Assembly: GCA_030149285.1 (NCBI GenBank)
Contig: JASBRU010000002.1
Span: forward strand, 124,001-188,000
Length of the DNA: 64,000 nucleotides
Direction: 5' to 3'
DNA from: Flavobacteriales bacterium
GTDB taxonomy: Bacteria; Bacteroidota; Bacteroidia; Flavobacteriales; JASBRU01
The number at the start of each line of letters is the position of its first letter. The stretch's first letter is position 1. This document shows, one piece after another, positions 1-7,994 of this stretch. The notes below the pieces were generated by a model, which searched no databases, was not told where the DNA came from, and worked only from the letters and a program-made list of their open reading frames with translations. The position numbers were made by a program, and so were the translations under genes.

Positions 1-2418
1 TCATGGACACCGGGTTCGGCCACTGATTGGTTAGTAGAATATGGACCGTCTGGGTTTTCAATTGGAACGGGGACAAAACTTACCGTAAGTGGAACCCCAA
101 TGGTTAATTTGACAAGCTTATCTAACTCCACACAGTATGATGTGTATATAACTGATAGTTGTGGGGCCTCTGACTATAGTCTACCACTACAAACATCTTT
201 AAATACATTGTGCAATACTGTTTTTTCTGCTCCATATACTGAAGATTTTGATGGTTCCACATGGGTAGCAGGTGGCGGGGCAACTAGTCAAGTAGATCCT
301 TGTTGGGTTGCTACACCTCCTCCTACTGTTGGTACATCAATAATTTTTAAATGGATACCAAGTCCGGGTCTCGGTAATGGTCCTACAGTTGATTATACAG
401 GAAATAATTTTATGTATGCTCCGCAAGATGCAGGATTGGTTTCGGGTTTAGTAGCAGATTTAATTAGCCCACCTATTGATATAAGCTCACTTAGTATACC
501 AACTTTGTTTTTTCATCAGCATAGGTATATAGGGCCGGGTGTTTCTAACTTGGCAGATATGGATGTTGATGTAACTAATGATGGGGGTGTTACATGGACC
601 AATGTATATAGTATTAATACGCCCACGCATCCATCTGCTACATCACCTTGGACAGAGGTTGTGGTAAATTTAAATGCCTTTATTGGGGATACGGTTCGGG
701 TTAGGTTTAGGCAAACTTCAAAAGGTTGCTGTGGAGATCCTTCTATTGATAACATAAGGTTAGATGAAGGACCATGTCCGCCATCAACAAATATTTCTGT
801 AACCCATGTTACAGCTACAACTGCGGATGTTTCATGGATACCTGTGATAGCTACATCTTGGATGGTTGAATACGGTCCTGCCGGTTTTACGCCAGGCTCA
901 GGTACTTTTATTCATGTAACCCCTACGCCAAGTGTAACCCTAACAAGCTTGTCTAATGGAACACACTATGATGTATATGTTTATGATAGTTGTGCGGTAG
1001 TTGGTTTAAGTGACCCAATTAAGGAGTCTTTTACTACTGTTTGTACAACGGTTTACCCGGCTCCATTTGTAGAAGATTTTGATGGGGCAAACTGGTTAGC
1101 TACGGCAGATGCAGTTGGTAATGTTATTGATCCTTGTTGGACCTCTAATCCTCCTACAAGCACAGGTCTTTCGTCTATTTTCAAATGGATTCCATCATTT
1201 GGACTAGGTAATGGCCCTGTTAGTGATTTTACTGGAGGACGATTTATGTATAGTCCACAAGACGCAGGGTTAGTTTCGGGTTTGATATCAGATTTAATTA
1301 CTCCGCAAATTGATGTAAGCACACTCATTGCTCCAACTTTATATTTTCATCAACATAGATATAGAGGAGGAGGAACTTCTTCTATAGCAGATATGGATGT
1401 CGATGTAACTAATGATGGGGGAGCTACATGGACTAATGTATATAGTATTACAGGGCAAACTCATTCATCTGCATCCTCTCCATGGACAGAAATAATGGTT
1501 GATCTTAGTTCATATGCTGGAGATACAATTCAGGTAAGGTTTAGACAAACCTCAAAAGGTTGCTGTGGAGACCCTTCTATTGATAATGTACGAGTTGAAG
1601 ATGCTCCTTGTGACGAGTCGACAAGTTTGATGGCTTCTAATATTACTAACAGTAGTGCTTTATTAAGCTGGAATTCTGGTGGCGCAAGTAACTGGATTGT
1701 AGAGTATGGGGTGCAGGGCTTTACTTTAGGCACAGGAACAAGAGTATCTACTTCTTCTAAGCCTATACTTATTACTTCACTCGCTCAAGGGACTTGCTAT
1801 GACTTTTATGTGCAAGATAGTTGTGGGCCTAATAGTTTAAGTATTTTTTCTGGCCCAACTACATTTTGTACGGATGCCTGCAACCCTATAGCATCTTTTG
1901 TAATTAACCCTTCTAGTCCTGTAAGTGGAGATAGTATTTTTAGTTTTGTAGCAAGCACATCTGTACAAGCAGACTCAATTTATTGGGACTTTGGCGATGG
2001 TACATTTAATCCTAACGGATCTTTAAATGAGTCTCATACATATGATACTACTGCTAATGGAGGTGTTACAGTTACATTAACTGTCTGTGCTAAATGCTCT
2101 GACGGTACAATTTTATGTGATAATGTATCTAGAAATATAAATATTAATGGAATTGGTATTTGGGAGGATGATTTTGGTTCATCTTTTAATCTTTACCCTA
2201 ACCCTACTAGTGGAAGTTTCATTATTGACTTAGGGAAGTATTATCAGTCTTTAACTGTTAAAGTTACCAATATGTATGGTCAGCTTGTTTCTGAAAGCGA
2301 AATGACTAATATTGAGAGTATATCTATTGATTTACTTGGTGCAACAGGTGTTTATTTTGTTGAGTTAGTTACTGATGGAGGTCAGTCTAAGACGTTTAAA
2401 GTATTTAAAAGCGAGTAA
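1..2418 (+). CDS. Modular T9SS type A cargo protein (Fn3 / MAM-like / PKD), 5' truncated
   Basis: The frame is open from base 1, so the ATG at 100 in the ORF track is internal and the true start lies outside the window. About 805 residues are visible. In order they are a partial Fn3 domain, a MAM-like lectin-fold module (visible residues about 71-258), Fn3, a second near-copy MAM-like module (348-535), Fn3, a PKD domain with the WDFGDG motif (about 627-715), and a C-terminal type A T9SS sorting domain beginning LYPNPTSG. Both MAM-like modules carry GCCGDPSIDN. Such proteins are exported through the outer membrane by T9SS and anchored or released at the surface. An adhesive or polymer-binding role is inferred from the domains. 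No catalytic domain is visible. A hairpin terminator follows. Confidence 0.9.
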   Translation, partial: SWTPGSATDWLVEYGPSGFSIGTGTKLTVSGTPMVNLTSLSNSTQYDVYITDSCGASDYSLPLQTSLNTLCNTVFSAPYTEDFDGSTWVAGGGATSQVDPCWVATPPPTVGTSIIFKWIPSPGLGNGPTVDYTGNNFMYAPQDAGLVSGLVADLISPPIDISSLSIPTLFFHQHRYIGPGVSNLADMDVDVTNDGGVTWTNVYSINTPTHPSATSPWTEVVVNLNAFIGDTVRVRFRQTSKGCCGDPSIDNIRLDEGPCPPSTNISVTHVTATTADVSWIPVIATSWMVEYGPAGFTPGSGTFIHVTPTPSVTLTSLSNGTHYDVYVYDSCAVVGLSDPIKESFTTVCTTVYPAPFVEDFDGANWLATADAVGNVIDPCWTSNPPTSTGLSSIFKWIPSFGLGNGPVSDFTGGRFMYSPQDAGLVSGLISDLITPQIDVSTLIAPTLYFHQHRYRGGGTSSIADMDVDVTNDGGATWTNVYSITGQTHSSASSPWTEIMVDLSSYAGDTIQVRFRQTSKGCCGDPSIDNVRVEDAPCDESTSLMASNITNSSALLSWNSGGASNWIVEYGVQGFTLGTGTRVSTSSKPILITSLAQGTCYDFYVQDSCGPNSLSIFSGPTTFCTDACNPIASFVINPSSPVSGDSIFSFVASTSVQADSIYWDFGDGTFNPNGSLNESHTYDTTANGGVTVTLTVCAKCSDGTILCDNVSRNININGIGIWEDDFGSSFNLYPNPTSGSFIIDLGKYYQSLTVKVTNMYGQLVSESEMTNIESISIDLLGATGVYFVELVTDGGQSKTFKVFKSE
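211..1680 (+). repeat. Two long tandem coding modules (period about 831 bp)
   Basis: The MAM-like plus Fn3 block that begins at 211 starts again at 1042. The copies share long identical or near-identical protein stretches, for example DMDVDVTNDGG, FRQTSKGCCGDPSIDN and QDAGLVSGL, and similar DNA. This is intragenic duplication of a surface-protein module. Further copies may lie upstream of the window edge. Confidence 0.85.
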
Positions 2419-2433
2419 TTACTTTCATAAAAT

Positions 2434-2464
2434 AAAAAAGCCGATTCAGCAGAATCGGCTTTTT
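2434..2464 (+). terminator. Rho-independent terminator of the T9SS cargo gene
   Basis: A perfect 9-bp stem AGCCGATTC/GAATCGGCT with a 4-base loop is preceded by an A-run and followed by a T-run. It lies just downstream of the stop codon at 2418. Confidence 0.9.
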
Positions 2465-2510
2465 CATAGAATATAATGTAAAATATTTTTTACATTGAGT
2501 ATAATTTATT

Positions 2511-2518
2511 TAACTTTG
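2511..2518 (+). promoter_or_regulatory. Candidate promoter -7 element for the 2546 cluster
   Basis: TAACTTTG matches the Bacteroidota sigma-A -7 consensus TAnnTTTG exactly and lies 27 bases before the ATG at 2546. No good -33 TTG is seen at the usual spacing, so only the -7 element supports the call. Confidence 0.5.
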
Positions 2519-2545
2519 CGTAAATAATTATATACATCTATAAAA

Positions 2546-3019
2546 ATGAATAATCAAGAAGAAGAGAAAATGTCTTATCAAGAAAGGCGAACAATTATGT
2601 CTATGCTTAGCGGAATAATAATTTTTGTGGGATATAGTCTATATATCTACCAAAAGTATAACGACCGTTTATTTGGCAATGAGATAGACCTTAAGTTTTG
2701 GGCAACTGCTATATTAATGATGATTCCGGTTTCTATTGTTGCTAGAATTGTAATTCACATAATATTTTCAATCATAAATGAAGTAACTAGCAGAGAAAAG
2801 GATCCTAAAATAACTGATGAAAGAGATAAGCTTATAGATTTAAGAGCAGGCAGGAACTCTCATTATGTATTTGGTCTTGGTTTTATGCTAGGCATGTTAT
2901 CGCTTTTATTTGAAGGCACACCAACTTACATGATGTTTGTATGTTTTGTTTTATTTGGTTTTTTATCAGAGATGATAGAGGGTATTACAAGACTATATTA
3001 TTACAGAAGGGGATTTTAA
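2546..3019 (+). CDS. Small integral membrane protein paired with an XRE regulator
   Basis: The 157-residue protein has about four hydrophobic segments (roughly residues 18-35, 48-75, 105-122 and 124-142). A charged cytoplasmic stretch in the middle contains KITDERDKLIDLRAGR. The layout and the ITDERD segment resemble DUF2178-type membrane proteins, which are commonly encoded next to a small HTH regulator. The XRE gene follows after one base, so the two are surely co-transcribed. The biochemical role of such proteins is unknown. The DUF2178 assignment is by resemblance only. Confidence 0.75.
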   Translation: MNNQEEEKMSYQERRTIMSMLSGIIIFVGYSLYIYQKYNDRLFGNEIDLKFWATAILMMIPVSIVARIVIHIIFSIINEVTSREKDPKITDERDKLIDLRAGRNSHYVFGLGFMLGMLSLLFEGTPTYMMFVCFVLFGFLSEMIEGITRLYYYRRGF

Positions 3020-3020
3020 G

Positions 3021-3260
3021 ATGCCAAAAAATCATATATCAAATAACATCAGAACACTACGGTTTTTGAATGAGGAGTTGACCCAGCAGCAGTTGGCTGA
3101 TAAAGTAGGTGTTACCAGACAAACAATTGTAGCTATAGAAAAAGCAAAGTATTCGCCAACATTAGAGCTGGCTTTTAAAATAGCGGCAGTTTTTAATGTG
3201 CCCTTAAACGAGGTGTTTACTTATAATCCTGATGCTGGAGCAAAAGATTCTAAGAAATAA
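3021..3260 (+). CDS. XRE-family HTH regulator
   Basis: This 79-residue protein is essentially a lone Cro/CI-type helix-turn-helix. QQLADKVGVTRQTIVAIEKAK is the recognition region (residues about 23-43). The tail ends PLNEVFTYNPD, as in the YozG-like small regulators. It starts one base after the stop of the membrane-protein gene and probably regulates its own operon. No clear operator palindrome was found upstream of 2546. Confidence 0.85.
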   Translation: MPKNHISNNIRTLRFLNEELTQQQLADKVGVTRQTIVAIEKAKYSPTLELAFKIAAVFNVPLNEVFTYNPDAGAKDSKK

Positions 3261-3277
3261 TCTAATACTAGATTGTG

Positions 3278-3499
3278 ATGAATAATATATTGTTATTTAA
3301 AACGGATATAAAGACTAAAAAAAGTCTAAAAACCGTAAAACCGGTATTTAACAATCATCCATATATTGATAACTGGTATGTTGATACCGAAGACATAGAT
3401 AATGTTTTAAAAATTTATGCCTTAAATAATGTAACTGAAAATGAGGTTATAAAACTTGTAAATGGTATTGGTTTTTACTGCGAGGTTTTAGAAGACTAA
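3278..3499 (+). CDS. Small protein, possibly HMA-like fold without metal site
   Basis: The ORF track starts at a GTG (3275), but the adjacent ATG at 3278 is the better start and gives 73 residues. The pattern (short strand LLFKTDI, helix, NWYVDTEDIDNVLKI strands, helix, GFYCEVLED strand) looks like the beta-alpha-beta-beta-alpha-beta fold of heavy-metal-associated domains. The metal-binding CxxC is absent and only one cysteine remains. Function is unknown. It sits 17 bases after the XRE gene and before a terminator, so it is likely the third gene of that operon. Confidence 0.65.
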   Translation: MNNILLFKTDIKTKKSLKTVKPVFNNHPYIDNWYVDTEDIDNVLKIYALNNVTENEVIKLVNGIGFYCEVLED

Positions 3500-3511
3500 T
3501 TATTGATAAAA

Positions 3512-3544
3512 TAAAAAAGCCGAGACATTGTCTCGGCTTTTTTT
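3512..3544. terminator. Bidirectional terminator between the 3278 gene and tRNA-Phe
   Basis: The hairpin AGCCGAGA/TCTCGGCT (5-base loop) is flanked by an A-run on the left and a T-run on the right. It can therefore stop plus-strand transcripts and the minus-strand tRNA-Phe transcript. Confidence 0.85.
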
Positions 3545-3549
3545 AGATG

Positions 3550-3622
3550 TGGTGCCACCAGGAATCGAACCGGGGACACAAGGATTTTCAGTCCTTTGCT
3601 CTACCAACTGAGCTATGGCACC
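3550..3622 (-). tRNA. tRNA-Phe (GAA)
   Basis: The reverse complement begins GGTGCCATAGCTCAGTTGG and folds as a 73-base tRNA. It has a 7-bp acceptor, a D-arm, an anticodon stem AAGGA/TCCTT with loop CTGAAAA (anticodon GAA) and a T-loop TTCGATT. The discriminator is A and CCA is not encoded. One C.U mismatch lies in the middle of the T-stem. Confidence 0.97.
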
Positions 3623-3638
3623 AATCGTTTGAGGGATG

Positions 3639-3646
3639 CAAATGTA
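3639..3646 (-). promoter_or_regulatory. Promoter -7 element of tRNA-Phe
   Basis: On the minus strand TACATTTG followed by C matches TAnnTTTG and lies 16 bases upstream of the tRNA 5' end. The -33 box is not clear. Confidence 0.6.
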
Positions 3647-3692
3647 CTACTTTTTATTTTTTACACACAAAAAAAATCAAATTCTCGTTTTG

Positions 3693-3700
3693 TATTTTTG
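3693..3700 (+). promoter_or_regulatory. Promoter -7 element of the coaX operon
   Basis: TATTTTTG followed by C is an exact TAnnTTTG match, 21 bases upstream of the coaX TTG start. It would drive the long coaX-to-CorC run of overlapping genes. Confidence 0.6.
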
Positions 3701-3721
3701 CTAAAACTAAAAACACACTAG

Positions 3722-4447
3722 TTGAACTTAATTATAGATATTGGTAATACGCGCACTAAACTTGCTTTGTTTGAGCAATATAGCATGCGAAAAACAGAAA
3801 CCTTTGACCAGTTAACTATAGAGGCTATTACCTCTTTTTTTGGTCAAGAAAAAATAGAAAATTGCATTTTATCTGCTGTAAAGGGGTATGATAGTTCAAT
3901 AAAGGACTACTTAAATACCTTTCCGTTTTTTATTGAGCTAAGCTCAGATACTCCTTTGCCTTATACAAATACCTACAGTACTCCAAAAACATTAGGTAAA
4001 GATCGCTTAGCATTAGTATCAGGGGCAATGGCTGCATATCCTGAGCAGGATGTGTTAGTTATAGATTCTGGTACTTGCGTAACGTATGATTTGCTAACAG
4101 CTGGTAAAGTTTATACAGGCGGAGCAATTTCTCCGGGCATAGATATACGATTTAAGTCTTTAAACACGTTTACCAACCAATTGCCGCAAATTGAGTACAG
4201 AGAAATAGATAATATAGTGGGTAAAAGCACAGAAGAGTCTATATTATCTGGTGTGGTTTTTGGTTTGATAAGTGAGGTAGACGGCATGATAGAGCGGTAT
4301 ACAGAACTTTACAAAAACTTAACAGTGGTAATTACCGGGGGTAATGCCCATTTTTTTGTTAAGAAGCTAAAAAATAGCATCTTTGCACACCCTTTTATTT
4401 TAGTAGAAGGACTTAATCATATTTTGCTCTTTAATGCAAAAAAATAA
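3722..4447 (+). CDS. coaX: Type III pantothenate kinase
   Basis: CoaX phosphorylates pantothenate, the first step of coenzyme A synthesis, in the cytoplasm. The 241-residue length is normal. The ASKHA-type phosphate-1 motif is LIIDIGNTRTKLAL at the N-terminus. The DRLALVSGA and VIDSGTCVTYDLL motifs and GGAISPGIDIRF follow in family order, and VITGGNA lies near the end. The start is TTG (3722), because the next in-frame ATG would remove the DIGNT motif. The gene overlaps the following outer-membrane protein gene by 14 bases. Confidence 0.95.
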   Translation: MNLIIDIGNTRTKLALFEQYSMRKTETFDQLTIEAITSFFGQEKIENCILSAVKGYDSSIKDYLNTFPFFIELSSDTPLPYTNTYSTPKTLGKDRLALVSGAMAAYPEQDVLVIDSGTCVTYDLLTAGKVYTGGAISPGIDIRFKSLNTFTNQLPQIEYREIDNIVGKSTEESILSGVVFGLISEVDGMIERYTELYKNLTVVITGGNAHFFVKKLKNSIFAHPFILVEGLNHILLFNAKK

Positions 4448-5729
4448 AATAGCATTTTTATTCAGTTTAGTGGTACTGCCTGTGCTAATGTACGGACAGT
4501 TGGCCACCGTTTCTCCATACTCTCGTTTTGGCTTGGGTGATATCAATAACAATGCATTGATATTTAACTCTAGCATGGGAGGTATAGGGCAAGGTTTGCG
4601 CTCAGATAACAACATCAACATCAATAATCCTGCATCCTATTCTGCACTAACAACAACAGTTTTTGCACTGGGTATGAGTAATAAGTTGGTTAACCAATCT
4701 ACAAGCACAATTTCAGAGTCTAATAGCACTTCTACTTTAGGGTATTTGTCTTTTGGTTTTCCAATTGGTAAGAAGTTTGGTTTTAGTGCTACTCTATTAC
4801 CATACTCATCTGTGGGGTATTCATTGTCATCGCCAGGATTTAATAACGATTTTGGTGGTTTGACTTATGATTTTAAAGGTTCCGGCGGAATTAATGAACT
4901 CTTATTTGGTTTGGGCTACTCTATAAACGACAATTGGTCGGTAGGAGTAAATGCTTCATATCTATTTGGTAACTATGATAGAACTACAACAGTTCGTTTT
5001 GATTCATCAGGCTTTTATAATTCTGCCATTGTAAACTCAGAAAGTTTAAGTGATGTTCAGTTTAATTTAGGTTTGCAGTATCAAAAAGAATTAAAGAATG
5101 AGCTTATACTGGTTGCAGGTTTAAACTATGCACCTCAGGCAAATATCAATACCAAGTCTAGTAGGTTTGAGTATACTTTTACTGAAAACTCATCGGGTAT
5201 ACAAAACCCAAAAGATACCGCAGTAAATATAAGCGGCGTTTCATCTGAATTTGTATTCCCTCAAGAAGCATCATTTGGATTAAGTATTGCCAATAATAAA
5301 GATCGCTCTAATTGGCTATTGGGTGCAGAATTGTCATGGAAAAATTGGAAAGAGTTTACAGGCTCTAATATAGATACCGAGTTTGCCAATAGTTATCGTT
5401 TTTCTGTAGGAGGTTATATAATACCACATTTAAATCCACCACGTGGAGAGTATTGGAAACGAATTCGTTACAGTGCCGGATTACATTTTGAAAGAAGCTA
5501 TTTGGTGTTTGATGGAGAGCAGTTAAATGATTATGGCATAAGTTTTGGACTAAGCTTACCGTTGCGTAAGTCAAAAATTAATCCGCAACAGTATGGCAGA
5601 GTTAAAATAGGAGCCACATTTGGTATTAGAGGTACAACCGATAATAACTTAATTAAAGAAGAATATTTAGGACTAAATATAGGCATAACCATAAGTGATA
5701 AATGGTTTAGAAAACGTAAGTACAATTAA
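4434..5729 (+). CDS. Outer-membrane beta-barrel protein downstream of coaX
   Basis: A signal peptide (MQKNKIAFLFSLVVLPVLMYGQ) precedes a mature protein rich in alternating aromatic and small residues, as in porin-like barrels. The N-terminal motif SPYSRFGLGD is typical of a Bacteroidota family often found next to coaX and lptC. The 431-residue size suits a 12-16-stranded barrel. No substrate can be named, and FadL-like lipid or hydrophobe transport is only a guess. It overlaps coaX, so it is transcribed with the envelope operon. Confidence 0.75.
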   Translation: MQKNKIAFLFSLVVLPVLMYGQLATVSPYSRFGLGDINNNALIFNSSMGGIGQGLRSDNNININNPASYSALTTTVFALGMSNKLVNQSTSTISESNSTSTLGYLSFGFPIGKKFGFSATLLPYSSVGYSLSSPGFNNDFGGLTYDFKGSGGINELLFGLGYSINDNWSVGVNASYLFGNYDRTTTVRFDSSGFYNSAIVNSESLSDVQFNLGLQYQKELKNELILVAGLNYAPQANINTKSSRFEYTFTENSSGIQNPKDTAVNISGVSSEFVFPQEASFGLSIANNKDRSNWLLGAELSWKNWKEFTGSNIDTEFANSYRFSVGGYIIPHLNPPRGEYWKRIRYSAGLHFERSYLVFDGEQLNDYGISFGLSLPLRKSKINPQQYGRVKIGATFGIRGTTDNNLIKEEYLGLNIGITISDKWFRKRKYN

Positions 5730-5761
5730 TAAGAATGAACAATAAACTAAGATTAAATAAA

Positions 5762-7204
5762 ATGAAAACACGTATTTTGAAATCAGCATTAGTTGTAGTG
5801 ACTTTGTTTGCAACACAGGGGCTATTTGCACAGTCTAAATACGGACAGGATAGTACTGAGTGTTTCAATAACCTTTCAGTATATATAGAGTTTTACAAGC
5901 AAAAAAATTATAAAGATGCTTACCCTGCATGGTCATATTGTTATGAGAACTGCCCTGCATCTACAAAGAACTTATACATTCACGGACCAAATATCGTAGA
6001 GTATCAAATAAAAGCTAATAAGGCTAACCCAGCTGAAGCAAAAAAGTATACCGATATTTTATTAGGTACAGAAACTACACCGGGGGTGTATGATAACAGA
6101 TTGAAATACTTTCCTGATCCTAAAAAAACAGGATATGTATATTCTAGTAAAGGCTTAGATATGCTTAAGTATCGTTCTGATGACCCACAAGCTGCATATG
6201 ATGTGTTTAAAAAAGCATATGAGGCAGAAGGTAAAGAAATGAGCGCTGCTGGTTTAAACGGTTACTTTGTGGCTGTAATTAAGCTTTTCCAAGAGAAAAC
6301 ATTACAAATAGAAGATGTATTTGAGCAATATGATGTGGTTATTGAAGCAGTTGACTTTAATGTAGCTAATTTGAAAACTACTGTTGCTGAATTGTCTGCA
6401 AAGAAAGAAGAGGCTACTATTACTGATAAAGAAGAAAAAGAGTTGGCAAGAGCTGAGCGCGAATTGAAAGCATATGGTAACCTACAAAGTAACATCGAGA
6501 CACAAATAGGACCAATTGCTACTTGCGATAGATTAGTAAAAATTTATACCGAGGGTTTTGAAGCCCATCAAGCCGATGCTACATGGATGAAACGTGCTAT
6601 ACGTATGATGGCTAAAGACAGAAAAGGTGATGATGGAGAGAAAGTAAACTGTACTGATGACCCAATGTTCTTTAAGTTGGCAGAAACTTTATATGCCCTA
6701 GAGCCATCTGCAGCATCTGCAACAGGTATGGGTAAAATGTTCTATCAAAGAAAAGACTTTGCAAAAGCAATAGAGTATTTTAAAGAAGCAGCTGAGCAAG
6801 AAGAAGATGTAAACAAAAAAGCAGAAAACTATTTAAGTGCTGCTTCTGCTTACCAAAAAATGGGACAATTAGCATCTGCTAGATCGTATGCTCAAAAGGC
6901 AGCAGCTATCCGTAAAGGATGGGGAGACCCATACATCCTAATTGGTTCTTTATATGCACAAAGTGCTGATGGTAATTGCGGGTCTGATGAATTTGAAATT
7001 AGAGCAGTTTACTGGGCAGCTATAGATAAGTTTAATTATGCAGCTGCTATTGACGAAGAAGTACGTGCAAAAGCAAATAAATTTGCTGCTGCTTACAAAG
7101 CACAAGTTCCAAGTAGAGAGCTTATCTTTGGAAAAAGTATGCAAGGCAAAACGTATACAGTTGGATGTTGGATAAACGAAACTGTAAAAGTTCCGAATTT
7201 ATAA
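5762..7204 (+). CDS. Exported TPR-repeat protein
   Basis: The ORF track starts at 5735. The ATG at 5762 is preferred because it begins a clean signal peptide (MKTRILKSALVVVTLFATQGLFAQ), leaving 480 residues. The C-terminal half holds TPR helices such as AIEYFKEAAEQEE, AENYLSAASAYQKMG and ARSYAQKAAAIRK, ending GDPYILIGSLYA. A charged helical stretch (SAKKEEATITDKEEKELARAE) lies mid-protein. It probably serves as a periplasmic scaffold. Its place between the barrel gene and lptC suggests envelope assembly, but the partner is unknown. Confidence 0.8.
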   Translation: MKTRILKSALVVVTLFATQGLFAQSKYGQDSTECFNNLSVYIEFYKQKNYKDAYPAWSYCYENCPASTKNLYIHGPNIVEYQIKANKANPAEAKKYTDILLGTETTPGVYDNRLKYFPDPKKTGYVYSSKGLDMLKYRSDDPQAAYDVFKKAYEAEGKEMSAAGLNGYFVAVIKLFQEKTLQIEDVFEQYDVVIEAVDFNVANLKTTVAELSAKKEEATITDKEEKELARAERELKAYGNLQSNIETQIGPIATCDRLVKIYTEGFEAHQADATWMKRAIRMMAKDRKGDDGEKVNCTDDPMFFKLAETLYALEPSAASATGMGKMFYQRKDFAKAIEYFKEAAEQEEDVNKKAENYLSAASAYQKMGQLASARSYAQKAAAIRKGWGDPYILIGSLYAQSADGNCGSDEFEIRAVYWAAIDKFNYAAAIDEEVRAKANKFAAAYKAQVPSRELIFGKSMQGKTYTVGCWINETVKVPNL

Positions 7205-7213
7205 TAAAGTAGT

Positions 7214-7795
7214 TTGAGTACACTTAACTCTACATACAAAGCTATAACCGCCCTGCTAGTCGGGGCGGCTTTTTTTATTGCCTGTGAAAATGATTTAGCT
7301 AAGGTTAATGAAATCACAAAGCAAGATAATTTGCCTGTAGAGAAAATGAATGATGTAGTATTGGAGTACACAGATTCAGCACGACTGAAAGTAAAGCTAC
7401 TAGCCCCAATAATTGCTAAGTATATACCCGAAGAGGACCCCTATATTGAGTTTGAAGAGGGTATAGAAGTGTTTTTTTATGATAAGGAAGAAGCACTAGA
7501 TGCTGAGTTAAGTGCAGAGTATGCCATACAGTATCCTGAAAGACATATGACAGAAGCCAAACAAAATGTGGTGGCTATAAATAGTAAAGGAGAGCGGCTG
7601 AATACTGAGCATTTGATTTGGGATGACCAAAAAGAAATTATATATTCGGAAGAGTTTGTAACAATAACTACCGATAATCAAGTAATTATGGGTGAGGGAT
7701 TTGAGGCAGATCAAAACTTTTCTAATTATAAAATAAAAAACGTAACCGGAACAATTACATTAGACGAAGAAGATGAGGTCAAAGAAGATAATTAG
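7214..7795 (+). CDS. lptC: LptC-like LPS export protein
   Basis: LptC passes lipopolysaccharide from the inner-membrane LptBFG extractor to the periplasmic LptA bridge. The 193-residue protein starts at TTG (7214). It has a lipoprotein-like leader ending FFIACEND, where the cysteine may be lipidated, and then the LptC/OstA-type repeated beta pattern with LNTEHLIWDDQKEIIYSEEFVTI and VIMGEGFEAD. The C-terminus is acidic. It lies 9 bases after the TPR gene and overlaps the next gene by 23 bases. The family call rests on motifs and the conserved neighbourhood. Confidence 0.85.
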   Translation: MSTLNSTYKAITALLVGAAFFIACENDLAKVNEITKQDNLPVEKMNDVVLEYTDSARLKVKLLAPIIAKYIPEEDPYIEFEEGIEVFFYDKEEALDAELSAEYAIQYPERHMTEAKQNVVAINSKGERLNTEHLIWDDQKEIIYSEEFVTITTDNQVIMGEGFEADQNFSNYKIKNVTGTITLDEEDEVKEDN

Positions 7796-7994
7796 TTATG
7801 TTTGGCTGTTGTTGGCAGCTGTTTGTACGGTAGAGATATACTTGGCGTGGACTAAAGGTGAATTCAACACTAGGTTTTATGCGCTTGTTTTTGGCTTTGT
7901 TGTCTCTATATTTATGTTTAATTTTCGCAAAAGAGAAGCCCGAAAAATGGAGGCAAGGCGAAGAGAAAAGAATATTAATCAAAGCGATACTTAA
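7773..7994 (+). CDS. Small two-TM protein between lptC and the CorC-like gene
   Basis: The 73-residue protein has hydrophobic segments at about 7-23 and 35-50 and a strongly basic tail (RKREARKMEARRREK). It overlaps lptC by 23 bases, and its stop overlaps the next start (TAATG). This tight packing supports a real gene even though no family is recognised. The role is unknown, perhaps an accessory of the envelope operon. Confidence 0.7.
   Translation: MRSKKIISYVWLLLAAVCTVEIYLAWTKGEFNTRFYALVFGFVVSIFMFNFRKREARKMEARRREKNINQSDT

Noticed and set aside
3547-3747. 66-residue plus-strand ORF
   Set aside because: It reads through the tRNA-Phe gene on the opposite strand and has no protein-like features.
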